A DNA stretch of 64,000 bases from SAR86 cluster bacterium SAR86B (GTDB lineage: Bacteria > Pseudomonadota > Gammaproteobacteria > Magnimaribacterales > D2472), in the NCBI GenBank assembly GCA_905181955.1, contig CAJJAC010000008.1, positions 1 through 64,000 on the forward strand, written 5' to 3'. Both the position numbers and the translations under genes were made by a program. Under the pieces are notes generated by a model, which was not told the DNA's origin, made no database searches, and worked only from the letters and a program-made list of their open reading frames with translations. The first letter of the stretch is position 1; every line of letters starts with the position of its first letter. Below, piece after piece: positions 50,614-60,349 of the stretch.

Positions 50614-51684
50614 TTGATATTCCTTTTGTATTCTTTAACTGCTAACTCAAACCAAGACCTATCCCCATCATTAAATACTAAGCTATTAGAAATATATTCT
50701 AATTTGTTGCTAGATCTGGAGGCTTGTATAAATGACGAAGGTCTCGAAGACAAAGATAGACTTAAAACTGCATGTAATGCGGACAATCTTCATCCATTTC
50801 AAAATATCTTATTCCAAACTCAGTATAAGCATATATCTTTTTATTTAGATGGATTTGAATATCCTGAGCCGGCAATAACGGTTAAACAACACAATTATCC
50901 AACATCAATGCACGCTAAAAGCCGAAATGGGGTTGTTGTAATAGTTTTTTCAATAGATAAAGAAGGCAAGACATTCAACCATAAAGTCTTTAGCTCAACT
51001 TTTACTTATACAAAAAGAGAGCGTGGAAGTGAATGTCAAGATGAGTTTTGCCAAGAGGCTCTGAGAGCTGCATTAGCACTACGATATAAGCCGGCAACAT
51101 ACCTCGGAAGTCCAATTGTTTTAGATGGAATTAAAGTTATATATAGATTTGTTTTAGATGAAAATAAAGTATTTACTTCAAGAGGGGGAGCTGTTGAATT
51201 AAATAAGGTCAATAAGCTTATAGATAAAGGCAAGTTACAGAAAGCTAAAGAGAAGAGCTTAGAAAAAATAGACGATTATCATTATATGAATCTTCAGCTA
51301 GCTAAGATATTTTTTCTAGAAAAAGATTATCTACAAGCTCAAAAGTATGCATATGATTTCTTATATGACAACTGGAGTTTTATTGAGGGAGGGCAGAATA
51401 AGTTTCGGCTTCTTGGGCTTTCAATACTTACCGAGAGTTGCTTCAAACAGAATAAATATAAAGAAATTATAGACAACTATGAATTAATTCAAGATTTTAA
51501 TTTACAGAAGGAATATAAAAATGATCTTGCTCAGGTAAATATGTTTCTTGGGCTTTCTTATTTATTTGAGGGAGATCTAATCAAAGGCATAGAGCACTTA
51601 TTGATAGCTAAAAGAAGTACTGAAAATATTAAAGTTATTGAGATAATAGATTTATATCTAAGTGAGGCTGATAAAGCTATTTAG
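50614..51684 (+). CDS. Unknown protein: TonB C-terminal-like domain followed by helical (TPR-like) repeats
   Basis: A 356-residue protein of unrecognised family. Residues about 90-180 resemble a TonB C-terminal fold: YPTSMHAKSRNGVVVIVFSI, DKEGKTFNHKVFSS, ALRAALALRYKPATYLGSPI and IKVIYRFVLDE. From about 190 on, the sequence is helical and repeat-like (LINKGKLQ-type LIDKGKLQKAKEKSLEK, KIFFLEKDYLQAQKYAYDFL, NMFLGLSYLFEGDLIKGIEHLL), suggesting TPR-like hairpins. The N-terminus LIFLLYSLTANS looks like a secretion signal, so a periplasmic location is inferred. The start is TTG at 50614; the frame stays open upstream to 50563 and codes a basic stretch, so the true start may be an unusual codon there. 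Its stop overlaps engB. Confidence 0.6.
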   Translation: MIFLLYSLTANSNQDLSPSLNTKLLEIYSNLLLDLEACINDEGLEDKDRLKTACNADNLHPFQNILFQTQYKHISFYLDGFEYPEPAITVKQHNYPTSMHAKSRNGVVVIVFSIDKEGKTFNHKVFSSTFTYTKRERGSECQDEFCQEALRAALALRYKPATYLGSPIVLDGIKVIYRFVLDENKVFTSRGGAVELNKVNKLIDKGKLQKAKEKSLEKIDDYHYMNLQLAKIFFLEKDYLQAQKYAYDFLYDNWSFIEGGQNKFRLLGLSILTESCFKQNKYKEIIDNYELIQDFNLQKEYKNDLAQVNMFLGLSYLFEGDLIKGIEHLLIAKRSTENIKVIEIIDLYLSEADKAI

Positions 51685-52256
51685 TAGGAAAGAAGTAGCT
51701 TACTTAGCTTTATAAAACCAACAATATCCTTAGAAGACACTGCATAAGTATCCATACCACCCAAGTCCCTTGATGCCTTAGCTACCGCTTGAGCTACTTT
51801 ATTTTTTGATAATTTATCGCTCTTAGTTAGTACAGGTATGCAGTCAACGTCTGATTCTCTGCACAGATTTATTAGCTCAAGATCGCTATCTTTTAAAGGA
51901 TGACGAATATCCATAAAGATCAGAACCGCTTTAAATGATTGTCTTTCCTTGAAGTATTGTCCTAATAAAGGCCCCCAGTCTTTTCTTCTAGAATATCCTG
52001 ATTTTGCGTAGCCATAACCAGGCAAATCAACCAGCTTCAAATCCTCATTAACTCTGAAGTAATTAACCTCAGTAGTTCTTCCAGGAGTCTTACTTATACG
52101 AGCTAATTTTCTATTCTCAGTTAAAGCATTCAGCGCACTAGATTTCCCAGCATTAGATCTACCAGCTAAAAGTATTTCAACACCAGTATCCTCAGGTAGT
52201 TTTTTATACTGAGTAGCGCCCATCATGAATTCAGTATTTTTAAAAAGGTTTTGCAT
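51681..52256 (-). CDS. engB: Ribosome-biogenesis GTPase EngB (YsxC/YihA)
   Basis: Small GTPase for 50S subunit maturation. G1 is LLAGRSNAGKSSALNAL. G2 lies in RTTEVNYFRV, preceded by the ISKTPGRT loop. G3 is LVDLPGYGYAKSG, and G4 is VLTKSDKLSK. At 191 residues it is normal. It is adjacent to, and divergent from, a cytochrome c4 gene, and polA is close by; that trio is also seen together in Pseudomonas. Confidence 0.95.
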   Translation of the reverse strand: MQNLFKNTEFMMGATQYKKLPEDTGVEILLAGRSNAGKSSALNALTENRKLARISKTPGRTTEVNYFRVNEDLKLVDLPGYGYAKSGYSRRKDWGPLLGQYFKERQSFKAVLIFMDIRHPLKDSDLELINLCRESDVDCIPVLTKSDKLSKNKVAQAVAKASRDLGGMDTYAVSSKDIVGFIKLSKLLLSY

Positions 52257-52317
52257 TTAATCGTTTATCTAAGTCTCAGCTATGTTTATAATACCCACTC
52301 TAAGGAATCTCAAACAA

Positions 52318-52968
52318 ATGTCTATAAGAATATTATTTGCGACGGTATTTATTTTTAGTATAAGTACCATTGCAGCTGAAAAAAAGATGCCCAATGTCTT
52401 CGAAGACGGTGATGCATCTAAAGGCGCCAGCATGGTTGCAGCTTGTGCTGCATGTCATGGATCTGATGGTAATAGTATTAGCTCTGCTTGGCCTTCACTG
52501 GCTGGACAGAATCAAAAATATTTATTGGATCAATTAAACTATTTTAAGAACGGTGAGCGTGAAAATGTTCTTATGGGTTCGGTTGTACCGCTTTTAAGAG
52601 CCTACTCAGATCAAGATTTACTTAATATTGCAGCCTATTATTCATCGCAAACAAAGACTAATGGTCAAGCAGAAGATGATGAAGAGCTTTTAGCTCTTGG
52701 AGAAGCTTTATACCGAAGCGGCAATATGAAAAAAGCTATCCCAGCTTGCACAGCATGTCATTCAGTTAATGGTGCTGGTAATGCGTTAGCAGGATTTCCT
52801 TCCGTTGCCGGGCAACAAAAAGCTTACCTAGTCTCAACATTAAAAGCATATAGGACTATGGAAAGAAATGCTGGTGACTATGCCTTGGTAATGCAGGCAA
52901 TTTCTAATAATTTAAGTGACGATGAAATCGACGCTTTAGCAAACTATATGCACGGACTATATGAATAA
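52318..52968 (+). CDS. Dihaem cytochrome c4
   Basis: Periplasmic electron carrier with two covalently bound haems. A Sec signal (RILFATVFIFSISTIAA) precedes CAACH (about residues 43-47) and CTACH (about 144-148), each followed by its own class I fold (WPSLAGQNQKYLLDQLNYFKNG; FPSVAGQQKAYLVSTLKAYR). I start at the ATG at 52318, with AAGGA 11 bases upstream, giving 216 residues; an in-frame ATG at 52282 lacks such a site. It overlaps dsbA by 8 bases. It probably passes electrons to the oxidase at 34226-38466. Confidence 0.92.
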   Translation: MSIRILFATVFIFSISTIAAEKKMPNVFEDGDASKGASMVAACAACHGSDGNSISSAWPSLAGQNQKYLLDQLNYFKNGERENVLMGSVVPLLRAYSDQDLLNIAAYYSSQTKTNGQAEDDEELLALGEALYRSGNMKKAIPACTACHSVNGAGNALAGFPSVAGQQKAYLVSTLKAYRTMERNAGDYALVMQAISNNLSDDEIDALANYMHGLYE

Positions 52969-53593
52969 AAATTATAAAAACTTATTGTTATGTATCTTTG
53001 GATTTACGTTAATAGCTTTTAATGTCAATCTTCAAGCTGAGTACAAACTAGGCAAAGACTTCAAATTAATAGATAACCCACTTCCTGTAAGACAGGATGG
53101 AATAGTTGAGGTAACCGAAGCCTTTTGGTATGGATGTAATCATTGTTACTCCTTTGAATCTACCATTAATAACTGGGAAGCAGGCAAGCCGGACTATGTG
53201 AAGTTCTCAAAAATGCCTATTACTTGGAGTCAAATCCATCAATTACATGCTTCTTTATACTATACGATAGAAGCGCTTAAGCTTGATAAGGGAGCGCATA
53301 CAGCAGTCTTTACAACTGTTCATAAAGAAAATAACTTTCTTGCTAGCCAGAAATCAGTTGTAAAATTTTTATCTAAACTGGGTGTCAGTGAAGATAAGGC
53401 AAAACAATATTTGAACTCCTTTGCAGTAAAGCAGAAAGTTAGTAGAGGCATTCAAGTTTCAAAACAATTAAGAATCACAAGCGTTCCAATGATCATTGTA
53501 GATGGAAAGTATATTATTGAATCCAAGCCAAGTAGACAAGAAATGCTAGAAGTTTTGGATTACGTTATCGAACTTCAAAAAAGTAACTCGTAA
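52961..53593 (+). CDS. dsbA: Thiol:disulfide interchange protein DsbA
   Basis: Periplasmic oxidase that introduces disulfides. A signal peptide (LLLCIFGFTLIAFNVNLQA) is followed by a thioredoxin fold. The active site is EAFWYGCNHCYSFE (Cys about 59 and 62; CNHC rather than the CPHC of E. coli), and the cis-Pro loop is ITSVPMIIVDGKY. At 210 residues it is normal. It lies with cytochrome c4 and engB, as in Pseudomonas, and its partner DsbB is encoded at 47233-47757. Confidence 0.94.
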   Translation: MNKNYKNLLLCIFGFTLIAFNVNLQAEYKLGKDFKLIDNPLPVRQDGIVEVTEAFWYGCNHCYSFESTINNWEAGKPDYVKFSKMPITWSQIHQLHASLYYTIEALKLDKGAHTAVFTTVHKENNFLASQKSVVKFLSKLGVSEDKAKQYLNSFAVKQKVSRGIQVSKQLRITSVPMIIVDGKYIIESKPSRQEMLEVLDYVIELQKSNS

Positions 53594-53605
53594 ACGGAGA
53601 CATCA

Positions 53606-54205
53606 ATGACTTTAGGTACTAAAAAAAATATTTACTTAGTAATTTTACCTATCTGTTTTTTATTTTTATTTAATGGAAAAAAATACGATGACTCTGTCAT
53701 AGCAAGAATTGCTGTGCCCGTTAAAATTTGTTTAGAGGGTCAGCCTTGTGGGAAACCAGCTCCAGCTAGCTCTATGGCATCTGCAAGCAATGTAGAAGTT
53801 AAGAAGATAGAACTATCTGAAGGTTCTGAGCATGTTGTAAAGATGTTAAATATGGGTGATGGCGGCGCAATGATATTTGAACCTGCAGTCATCAAAGTAT
53901 CTAAAGGCGATACAATTCACTTTAAAGCAACTAATATTTCTCACAATTCAGAAACTCTTCCCGGCATGATTCCAGCAGGAGCAGAAGGATGGATGGGAGC
54001 ACTAAATCAAGATATCTCAGTTACGATTGATAGTGAGGGTGTTTATGTCTATCAATGCAATCCTCATGCAATGTTAGCAATGGTAGGAGTTATTCAAGTT
54101 GGAGAGGCAGTGAACCTAGATGATGTTAAGGCAGCAGCCCAAAGTATGAAATCAACTTTTGTAAGTAATTCTGACAGATTAGATGGCTATCTAGCCCAGC
54201 TCTAA
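53606..54205 (+). CDS. Membrane-anchored or secreted cupredoxin (pseudoazurin-like)
   Basis: Blue-copper electron carrier. The 199-residue protein has an N-terminal signal or anchor (IYLVILPICFLFLF) and a linker with IARIAVPVKICLEGQPCG, then an Ala/Ser linker. The cupredoxin domain (about 75-175) has copper ligands His113 (NISHNSETLPG), Cys151, His154 and Met159 in YQCNPHAMLAMVG, the C-x2-H-x4-M spacing of pseudoazurin. The linker segment resembles the piece found ahead of cytochrome c5 domains, but no haem motif is present. It lies 12 bases after dsbA and likely shares its transcript. Confidence 0.82.
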   Translation: MTLGTKKNIYLVILPICFLFLFNGKKYDDSVIARIAVPVKICLEGQPCGKPAPASSMASASNVEVKKIELSEGSEHVVKMLNMGDGGAMIFEPAVIKVSKGDTIHFKATNISHNSETLPGMIPAGAEGWMGALNQDISVTIDSEGVYVYQCNPHAMLAMVGVIQVGEAVNLDDVKAAAQSMKSTFVSNSDRLDGYLAQL

Positions 54206-54429
54206 TTCCCTTCTAACTTATTTAATCTTTCTTCAAGCTTCTCAGCGCGAGTTTTTAGTGAGTTATATTTAGACTCAGATACAAACCCAGCAGAGCTAAG
54301 AACTTTTTCAATTCCTGGTTTTAGTTTTTCTAGAGCATTAATTTCAGGAGCTGCCAGCTTCGACTCTATCCCCTTAAGCTCTTTGCCAACTATTGAAATT
54401 ATTGCATCTAAGACTTTATCTTCTTTCAT
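54202..54429 (-). CDS. ubiK: UbiK/BMFP-domain small coiled-coil protein
   Basis: A 75-residue acidic helical protein, MKEDKVLDAIISIVGKELKG at the start and a C-terminal FVSESKYNSLKTRAEKLEERLNKLE coiled coil. The pattern of an amphipathic N-helix, then V(S).E+(F/Y) and a trimerising coil, matches UbiK (YqiC/BMFP), an accessory factor in ubiquinone synthesis. Sequence similarity I can judge by eye is moderate. It starts one base before the end of the HAD hydrolase gene and ends in a stop overlap with the cupredoxin gene. Confidence 0.6.
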   Translation of the reverse strand: MKEDKVLDAIISIVGKELKGIESKLAAPEINALEKLKPGIEKVLSSAGFVSESKYNSLKTRAEKLEERLNKLEGN

Positions 54430-55125
54430 TTAAGCTATCTCATCTATTATTTTATAATTATACCAATCTAAAATTTCTGCTGGCTTCGATACTTCTTGTT
54501 CCCAATTAACCTTTTCTTTATTAAACCATATAGCTTTCATGCCAATATTTAATGCACCAATGACATCATTAACTTGATGGTCACCTATATGAATAACTTC
54601 ATTAGAATTAAAACCGCTTAAATCTAAGGCTTTCTGAAAATGTTCTTTATCTGGTTTATTGCTTTGAACATCCAAAGAGCTCACTGAAAATTTAAAATAC
54701 TCACCAATATTTAATCTATAAATATCCGCATTCCCATTTGTTAAAACCCCTAATTCATATCGAGTAGATAGATCTTTCAGCGCATCAATTACCCCATCAT
54801 AAAAAATAACCTCATGTCTTTTATCTAAAAAATAATTAAAGGAATCTTCCACCAGCTCATTTAGTTCAGCTTCATCAGAGGCAATAGGAGCAAGCTTAAA
54901 TCTAAATATTTCCCTTCTTAATTTTCCCAAATCCCAATATAAGGATGGGTCTTCTTTAGCGAGGTCTTTGCGTAATGCTAGAAAGGATTCCATGTCACCC
55001 CAATCAATAGCACCCACCTTTTCTTCTAACCATTTTCTTGTTGTTAATTCAGCATTAATGATTACAGGGCCTATGTCCCAAAATGTATCATCAAGATCAA
55101 ATGTTATTAGTTTAATGTTACTCAT
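54430..55125 (-). CDS. HAD-family phosphatase (YigB-like)
   Basis: Haloacid dehalogenase-type hydrolase, 231 residues. The nucleophile motif is [16 protein letters not shown], motif II is [10 protein letters not shown], and motif IV is [24 protein letters not shown]. YigB in E. coli dephosphorylates FMN-like substrates and lies in the same dapF-DUF484-xerC-yigB order, so orthology is likely, but the substrate here is not proven. It overlaps xerC by four bases. Confidence 0.85.
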   Translation of the reverse strand: MSNIKLITFDLDDTFWDIGPVIINAELTTRKWLEEKVGAIDWGDMESFLALRKDLAKEDPSLYWDLGKLRREIFRFKLAPIASDEAELNELVEDSFNYFLDKRHEVIFYDGVIDALKDLSTRYELGVLTNGNADIYRLNIGEYFKFSVSSLDVQSNKPDKEHFQKALDLSGFNSNEVIHIGDHQVNDVIGALNIGMKAIWFNKEKVNWEQEVSKPAEILDWYNYKIIDEIA

Positions 55126-56024
55126 TGTTTTCTTGCCTTAGGATGTGCCTCATCATAGATTTTTACCAGGTGTTGGTAGTCTAATTTTGTATATATTTGT
55201 GTAGTTGATAAAGAGCTGTGGCCCAGAAGCTCCTGAATAGTTCTCAGATCTCCACCAGATTCAAGTATATGTGTAGCAAAGCTATGCCTCAGCATATGCG
55301 GGTAAACAGGAGGTAAACCTTGCTTTAATGCCAATCTCTTCAATCTTAATTGAATACTTCTTGTAGTGATCCTTCCGCCTTTTAAATTAATAAAAACAGC
55401 ATCTGATTCAACTTCAATTTTCTCCCTCTCGAGCAGCCACTTAGCAATTGCTTCTTGAGCAAACCTACCAACCGGAACTAATCTGGTTTTAGAACCTTTT
55501 CCAAAGACTCTTAAAAATTGCATATCTTCTTCAAAATCTTTTATATCAACACCAGCTGTCTCAGAAACTCTAAGACCAGATGAATACATAAGCTCAACAA
55601 TAGCCAGATCACGAATTTCTAGATTATTTGAAGGCTTAAAATTCATTAGCATTTCCACTTCTTCAGGAGATAGAACATTTGGAAGATGCTTGGCAGCCTT
55701 TGGTCCAGAAATTAAATCAAATGGTGATAGTTCTATGAGTTTATTTTTAAGTAAGAACTTAAAAAAGCCTTTAGCTGAAGACAGATGTCTTTGAATGCTT
55801 TTTGGATTATTGTTTGATGCAAAGAGATTACCTATCCAGCTTGTACATACCGATTCAGTCGCAGCAGAATAAGACTTTATATTGAGGCTCTTTAAATAGA
55901 TTAATAATTTTTTAAGGTCTCTTTCGTAAGATGAAACTGTATTTAAAGAGAGATTCCTTACTGAGCCTATATAAAGCAAGTATGCTTCAAGATCTTTTTC
56001 TATAAAGTAACTAGATTTACCCAT
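55122..56024 (-). CDS. xerC: Site-specific tyrosine recombinase XerC
   Basis: With XerD it resolves chromosome dimers at dif. The 300-residue protein has a SAM-like N-terminal DNA-binding domain ([22 protein letters not shown]). The catalytic residues are the Arg in [13 protein letters not shown], the Lys in [28 protein letters not shown], the His in [14 protein letters not shown] and the Tyr in IYTKLD. It overlaps DUF484 by 8 bases and the HAD gene by four. XerC rather than XerD is inferred from the dapF-linked context. Confidence 0.92.
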   Translation of the reverse strand: MGKSSYFIEKDLEAYLLYIGSVRNLSLNTVSSYERDLKKLLIYLKSLNIKSYSAATESVCTSWIGNLFASNNNPKSIQRHLSSAKGFFKFLLKNKLIELSPFDLISGPKAAKHLPNVLSPEEVEMLMNFKPSNNLEIRDLAIVELMYSSGLRVSETAGVDIKDFEEDMQFLRVFGKGSKTRLVPVGRFAQEAIAKWLLEREKIEVESDAVFINLKGGRITTRSIQLRLKRLALKQGLPPVYPHMLRHSFATHILESGGDLRTIQELLGHSSLSTTQIYTKLDYQHLVKIYDEAHPKARKQ

Positions 56025-56652
56025 TGGATGCTAAGGAAGATAGTCTTTTCTCAAGAACATCCCTGACATACTCAATAAATGTAGTATCTTCATCACCAAG
56101 ATACTTAGCTCTATTATGACTTCCAAGCTGGAGCAGACCAATCTTCTTTCCATGAACTAATACAGCTATCACAGCTGACTGAACCAAAGTATTCTCGAAC
56201 AATATAGATAATTTTTCTGAGGAGAAGCTACCACAATGAATTGAGCCTTTATGTAAAGATAGTTCAGTCTGCTCTTCAAGTTTAGATATATCAGAGTTAT
56301 CAAAGAATCGTAACGAGCATTCATCAACTCCAAAATTCTTAGTAAATTCTTTTTCAATTTGTTGCGTAATCTCTTCATCATTACTAGCTTCTAAAATAGA
56401 TAAAGTTAAATTTTTTGATTTAATAAATAAATCTTCATTCACCTTAGCCTCATCAACAAATGATGTAAGTAGGTCTATAAGTGTATTTTGCTCTTCTCTA
56501 AGTCTTTTGATTTGCCTCTCAAGAAGCGATGACGCATTGCCAGAGTTGTGCTTAAAGTCTAGCTCACTCAGAATTGCTTCTCTTGAAACAAAGAAATCAG
56601 GATTATCTAATAAGAATATTTCAACATCTTTAGGGTCTATAGATTTACTCAT
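56017..56652 (-). CDS. DUF484 family GAF-like protein
   Basis: A 211-residue protein. The N-terminus [20 protein letters not shown] is typical of DUF484. A coiled-coil stretch ([20 protein letters not shown]) and a GAF-like domain follow ([34 protein letters not shown]). The family's role is unknown. In E. coli yigA lies between dapF and xerC, as here. It overlaps dapF by 8 bases and xerC by 8, so the whole lptM-dapF-DUF484-xerC-HAD-ubiK run looks like one transcript. Confidence 0.85.
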   Translation of the reverse strand: MSKSIDPKDVEIFLLDNPDFFVSREAILSELDFKHNSGNASSLLERQIKRLREEQNTLIDLLTSFVDEAKVNEDLFIKSKNLTLSILEASNDEEITQQIEKEFTKNFGVDECSLRFFDNSDISKLEEQTELSLHKGSIHCGSFSSEKLSILFENTLVQSAVIAVLVHGKKIGLLQLGSHNRAKYLGDEDTTFIEYVRDVLEKRLSSLASNG

Positions 56653-57424
56653 TTATAACTCCATTAAAACTAAATTCAGTAGGGCCTTGCATGATTAGTT
56701 TATCATTTGCTTTCAAGAAATTCAGGGTTCCACCATCTGAGCAAATATTTAATGCCTGCCCATCTTTAATGCTTAAAAATGCTACAGATGCTGAAGCAGA
56801 GCCGCAAGATAAAGTTCTTCCAACTCCATTTTCATATGTTGAGATATTAATCTCAGACTCATTTTTTTTGTATATTGAAAGATTTATTTGATGAGGCTTG
56901 GCAATAGACTCTATTTTTGTATAAAGCTCATCTATATTAATATCAGAGAGATTATCTGTTTCAATACACAGATGAAGGTTGCCAGTATTTACCAATGAAA
57001 ACGGCATTTTGATAAGATCTTTTAAGGATGATTCAAGCTCAGAGCTTTCTTGGCGGTGAGGAATATCGATAGTAGCAATAACCTCATTTTCACCCTTAGG
57101 CTCAACTAAAGTAACTCTATTTTTAGTTTTCAGAGTCATCTTGCTCAAAGGAGCAAAATTATTCATCCATATATATCTACTCGCACATCTAATCCCATTG
57201 AGACACATCAGCGCTTCCCCGCCGTCAACATTATAAAATTGTATTAAAAAATCATGCTCATGACTTTCAGGAGGAGATACTAAAATTAGTTGATCAAAAC
57301 TAACCCCATCAGCCCCGGAAGCAATACTTTGAATAAAATCTTTAGTCAAAAATACATTAGTATCAATTGAATTGATTATTACAAAGTTATTCCCATTTCC
57401 ATGCATTTTTGAAAAGTTAATCAT
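56645..57424 (-). CDS. dapF: Diaminopimelate epimerase
   Basis: Interconverts LL- and meso-diaminopimelate for lysine and peptidoglycan. The N-terminus is FSKMHGNGNNFVIIN. The two catalytic Cys lie in ALMCLNGIRCASRYIW and GRTLSCGSASASVAFL, with small changes from the usual CGNG.RC and CGSG. At 259 residues it is slightly short (E. coli 274). It is the second gene of the lptM operon. Confidence 0.92.
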   Translation of the reverse strand: MINFSKMHGNGNNFVIINSIDTNVFLTKDFIQSIASGADGVSFDQLILVSPPESHEHDFLIQFYNVDGGEALMCLNGIRCASRYIWMNNFAPLSKMTLKTKNRVTLVEPKGENEVIATIDIPHRQESSELESSLKDLIKMPFSLVNTGNLHLCIETDNLSDINIDELYTKIESIAKPHQINLSIYKKNESEINISTYENGVGRTLSCGSASASVAFLSIKDGQALNICSDGGTLNFLKANDKLIMQGPTEFSFNGVINE

Positions 57425-57452
57425 TAGATATTTTTCAAAACAATAAAGCTCA

Positions 57453-57557
57453 CTAGAGCAAGCCTATTCCTGCAATGAGATTGATTGGACCTTTAACACC
57501 ACAGCTGTTCAAAACCAGCAGGGCAATAATAGGTAATAAGGATTTAAAGTTAGTCAT
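57453..57557 (-). CDS. lptM: LptM lipoprotein (YifL), minimal form
   Basis: A 34-residue lipoprotein not expected from length-based gene calling. Translation from the ATG at 57557 gives a signal MTNFKSLLPIIALLVLNS, a lipobox Cys at residue 19 and CGVKGP, the same start as mature E. coli LptM (CGLKGP). LptM binds LptD-LptE and aids its disulfide rearrangement in the outer membrane. The mature part is only 16 residues and lacks the Pro-rich tail. In E. coli yifL also directly precedes dapF, which supports the call. The start codon is in a strong hairpin (57555-57586). Confidence 0.82.
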   Translation of the reverse strand: MTNFKSLLPIIALLVLNSCGVKGPINLIAGIGLL

Positions 57558-57586
57558 AGAGCTTATTATGATTAATAAACTCTATG
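57555..57586 (-). promoter_or_regulatory. 14-bp hairpin covering the lptM start codon
   Basis: On the minus strand two 14-base arms surround a 4-base ATCA loop, with 13 Watson-Crick pairs and one T-G pair. The last three bases of the 3' arm are the lptM ATG (57557-57555), so folding would hide the start and the ribosome-binding region. No T run follows, so this is not a typical terminator for ahcY. A translational control element is plausible; no ligand or regulator can be named. Confidence 0.45.
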
Positions 57587-57602
57587 ATTGTATATAGAAC
57601 TT

Positions 57603-58997
57603 CTAATATTTGTATGTTTCTTCTTTAAAAGGACCTTCTAGGGGCACGTTAATATAGTCAGCTTGATCTTGAGTAAGTTTAGTAATAACTCCTCCAAAAC
57701 CAGCGACCATTAAGGCAGCCACTTCTTCATCAAGCTTTTTAGGAAGCACTTCAACAGAAATCATTTCTGCCTTTGTATCTTCATCATTAATATTTGCAAA
57801 ACCTTGCTTATATAAATGTATTTGCGCTAAAACTTGGTTAGCAAATGAACCGTCCATAATTCTACTTGGATGTCCTGTTGCATTTCCTAGATTTACCAAT
57901 CGACCTTCAGCTAAAAGAATCAGATAGTTTTTACTAGTTTGATCAGGTGTTCCATCAGGTTTTGTATCTCTAAATATTCTATGAACTTGAGGTTTAATTT
58001 CATCCCAATAATAGTTATCTCTCATAAATGCAGTATCAATCTCATTATCAAAGTGACCAATATTACAAACGACAGCTGTATTTTTTAATGTAGCTAACAT
58101 TGCAGAGTCACAAACATTAACATTACCTGTTGTTGTAACAATTAAATCCGTGTTACCCATTACTTGCATATTGATATCTGCTTCATTTCTTGAAACAGCA
58201 CCATCTTTATAACAGGACACAACTGCAAAACCATCCATACAAGCCTGCATGGCACATATAGGGTCTGCTTCGACAACACTTACTATCATTCCTTCTTGAG
58301 CAAGACTGGCCGCTGATCCTTTCCCAACATCACCGTAACCAATAACTAGGCCTCTTTTGCCCATAAGTAGCATATCAGTTCCTCTTTTTAGAGCATCATT
58401 AAGACTATGTCTACAACCATATTTATTATCATTTTTTGCCTTGGTAACTGAGTCATTGACATTAATAGCAGGAATTTTTAACTCACCTTTTTCTAACATT
58501 TCTTTAAGTCTATGAACTCCAGTAGTAGTCTCTTCTGAAACACCATGAATAGTTTCCAGCATGTCAGGAAATCTTTCATGCACCATGGCTGTTAGATCAC
58601 TACCATCATCTAGAATCATATTAGCATCCCAAGGCACGCCATCTTTGCAGATAGTTTGCTCAATACACCACTCAAATTCTTCGTCTGTTTCGCCCTTCCA
58701 AGCAAAAGTTGGTATACCTCTGGCAGCCATAGCTGCAGCAGCATGATCTTGAGTAGAGAAAATATTACATGATGACCATCTGAGTTCTGCACCTAAATCT
58801 ATCAATGTTTCCATTAGAACTGCAGTTTGAATTGTCATATGAATACAACCCATAATTTTTGCATTAGCTAAAGGTTGTTCAGCTCTGTACTTGTCTCTAA
58901 GAGCCATTAAGGCTGGCATTTCATTTTCAGCTAGAGATATCTCTTTTCTTCCAAATTCTGCTAGATTAATATCAGCTACTTTATAGTCGTTTTCCAT
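57603..58997 (-). CDS. ahcY: Adenosylhomocysteinase
   Basis: Splits S-adenosylhomocysteine to adenosine and homocysteine. The N-terminus is [21 protein letters not shown], then [55 protein letters not shown] and [18 protein letters not shown] (NAD site). The C-terminus is [10 protein letters not shown], matching the family. Length 464 is normal. It lies 21 bases after metK, so the methyl-cycle genes metK-ahcY are co-transcribed. No SAH riboswitch is visible between them. Confidence 0.97.
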   Translation of the reverse strand: MENDYKVADINLAEFGRKEISLAENEMPALMALRDKYRAEQPLANAKIMGCIHMTIQTAVLMETLIDLGAELRWSSCNIFSTQDHAAAAMAARGIPTFAWKGETDEEFEWCIEQTICKDGVPWDANMILDDGSDLTAMVHERFPDMLETIHGVSEETTTGVHRLKEMLEKGELKIPAINVNDSVTKAKNDNKYGCRHSLNDALKRGTDMLLMGKRGLVIGYGDVGKGSAASLAQEGMIVSVVEADPICAMQACMDGFAVVSCYKDGAVSRNEADINMQVMGNTDLIVTTTGNVNVCDSAMLATLKNTAVVCNIGHFDNEIDTAFMRDNYYWDEIKPQVHRIFRDTKPDGTPDQTSKNYLILLAEGRLVNLGNATGHPSRIMDGSFANQVLAQIHLYKQGFANINDEDTKAEMISVEVLPKKLDEEVAALMVAGFGGVITKLTQDQADYINVPLEGPFKEETYKY

Positions 58998-59018
58998 TTT
59001 ATTTCCTTAATTAAATTT

Positions 59019-60173
59019 TTATTGTGATATGTCTGAAGCTCTATCAGTTTTTTCCCAAGAAAGATCAATGTCAGATCTTCCAAAGTGACCATAAGCTGCA
59101 GTTTGCAAGTATATAGGTCTTTTTAGATCAAGCATATTAATAAGACTTTTGGGTCTTAGATCAAATTCTTCTTCAACTATCTTTACAATAGTTTCTTTTG
59201 ATACTTTTTCACTATTAAAAGTTTCAATGTGAATAGATGTAGGTTCCGCAACTCCAATAGCATATGAAACTTGGATTTCACAATAATCAGCAAGTCCAGC
59301 AGCAACAATATTTTTTGCTACATACCTAGACGCATAAGCTGCTGATCTATCTACTTTTGATGGGTCCTTGCCTGAAAATGCTCCGCCACCATGTCTTGCC
59401 ATACCGCCATAAGTATCTACAATTATTTTTCTTCCAGTAAGCCCGCAATCGCCAACTGGGCCACCAATAACAAATTTTCCTGTTGGGTTAATGTAAATGT
59501 TTGTAGAGTCTAGTATCCATTCATCAGGGACAACGGGTTTGATAATTTTATCCATCACCTCAGCCTTTATTTCTTCTTGCGATACATTCTCATCATGCTG
59601 AGTTGAAAGCACAATCGCAGATAAGCCTTCAATAGTTTTTCCATCATCAGAGTAAATAACACTCACCTGACTTTTTGCATCAGGTCTTAGCCATTTAATT
59701 TCTCCACTTTTCATAACATCAGCTTGCTTTTTAACTAGTCTGTGGGAAAGATCTATTGGAAGAGGCATTAGTGAGTCAGTCTCTCTGCATGCATATCCAA
59801 ACATAAGACCCTGATCGCCGGCTCCCTGTTCTAGATTTTCACCTTCACCCTCAGTAACACCTTGAGAGATATCTGGAGATTGCTCAAAAACAAGATTAGT
59901 AAACTCACACGTATCGCCGTTAAAGCCGTATTCGTCTGTGTTGTAGCCTATGTCATTAATTGTTTTTCTAACAACAGGCTCAAGGTCTGGGCTACCTAAA
60001 GAGGTAATTTCTCCAGCGATGAAGACCATATTGTTTTTAATCATGGTTTCGCAAGCAACCCTACTATTAGGATCTTCAGCTAGGTATGCATCAAGAACGG
60101 CATCAGATATTTGATCGCAAACTTTGTCAGGATGTCCACCAGATACTGATTCGGATGTGAATATGTAACTCAT
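59019..60173 (-). CDS. metK: S-adenosylmethionine synthetase
   Basis: Makes SAM from methionine and ATP. Family motifs are [53 protein letters not shown] and [27 protein letters not shown]. At 384 residues it matches E. coli. It diverges from tkt across a 176-base AT-rich gap. In many gammaproteobacteria metK and tkt are also neighbours. I saw no SAM riboswitch in the leader. Confidence 0.97.
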   Translation of the reverse strand: MSYIFTSESVSGGHPDKVCDQISDAVLDAYLAEDPNSRVACETMIKNNMVFIAGEITSLGSPDLEPVVRKTINDIGYNTDEYGFNGDTCEFTNLVFEQSPDISQGVTEGEGENLEQGAGDQGLMFGYACRETDSLMPLPIDLSHRLVKKQADVMKSGEIKWLRPDAKSQVSVIYSDDGKTIEGLSAIVLSTQHDENVSQEEIKAEVMDKIIKPVVPDEWILDSTNIYINPTGKFVIGGPVGDCGLTGRKIIVDTYGGMARHGGGAFSGKDPSKVDRSAAYASRYVAKNIVAAGLADYCEIQVSYAIGVAEPTSIHIETFNSEKVSKETIVKIVEEEFDLRPKSLINMLDLKRPIYLQTAAYGHFGRSDIDLSWEKTDRASDISQ

Positions 60174-60349
60174 CTATTTCTCCAAAAAAAATTTATAAAT
60201 TGTGTGAAATAAAGAATTTTTTTAGCAGCTAATGTGTGCAAAAAATTAAAAAATCACAGATGGAGTATTTTATATTAAAAAGTCTAGATTTAGCTATGAT
60301 TTTTTGTCTTAAAATATTACTATTCATAAAACCCTTACGGAAATAAAAA

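Noticed and set aside
60174..60349. Possible SAM riboswitch or strong divergent promoter between metK and tkt
   Set aside because: No conserved SAM-riboswitch core or paired helices could be made out, and the -10/-35 candidates on both strands had poor spacing.
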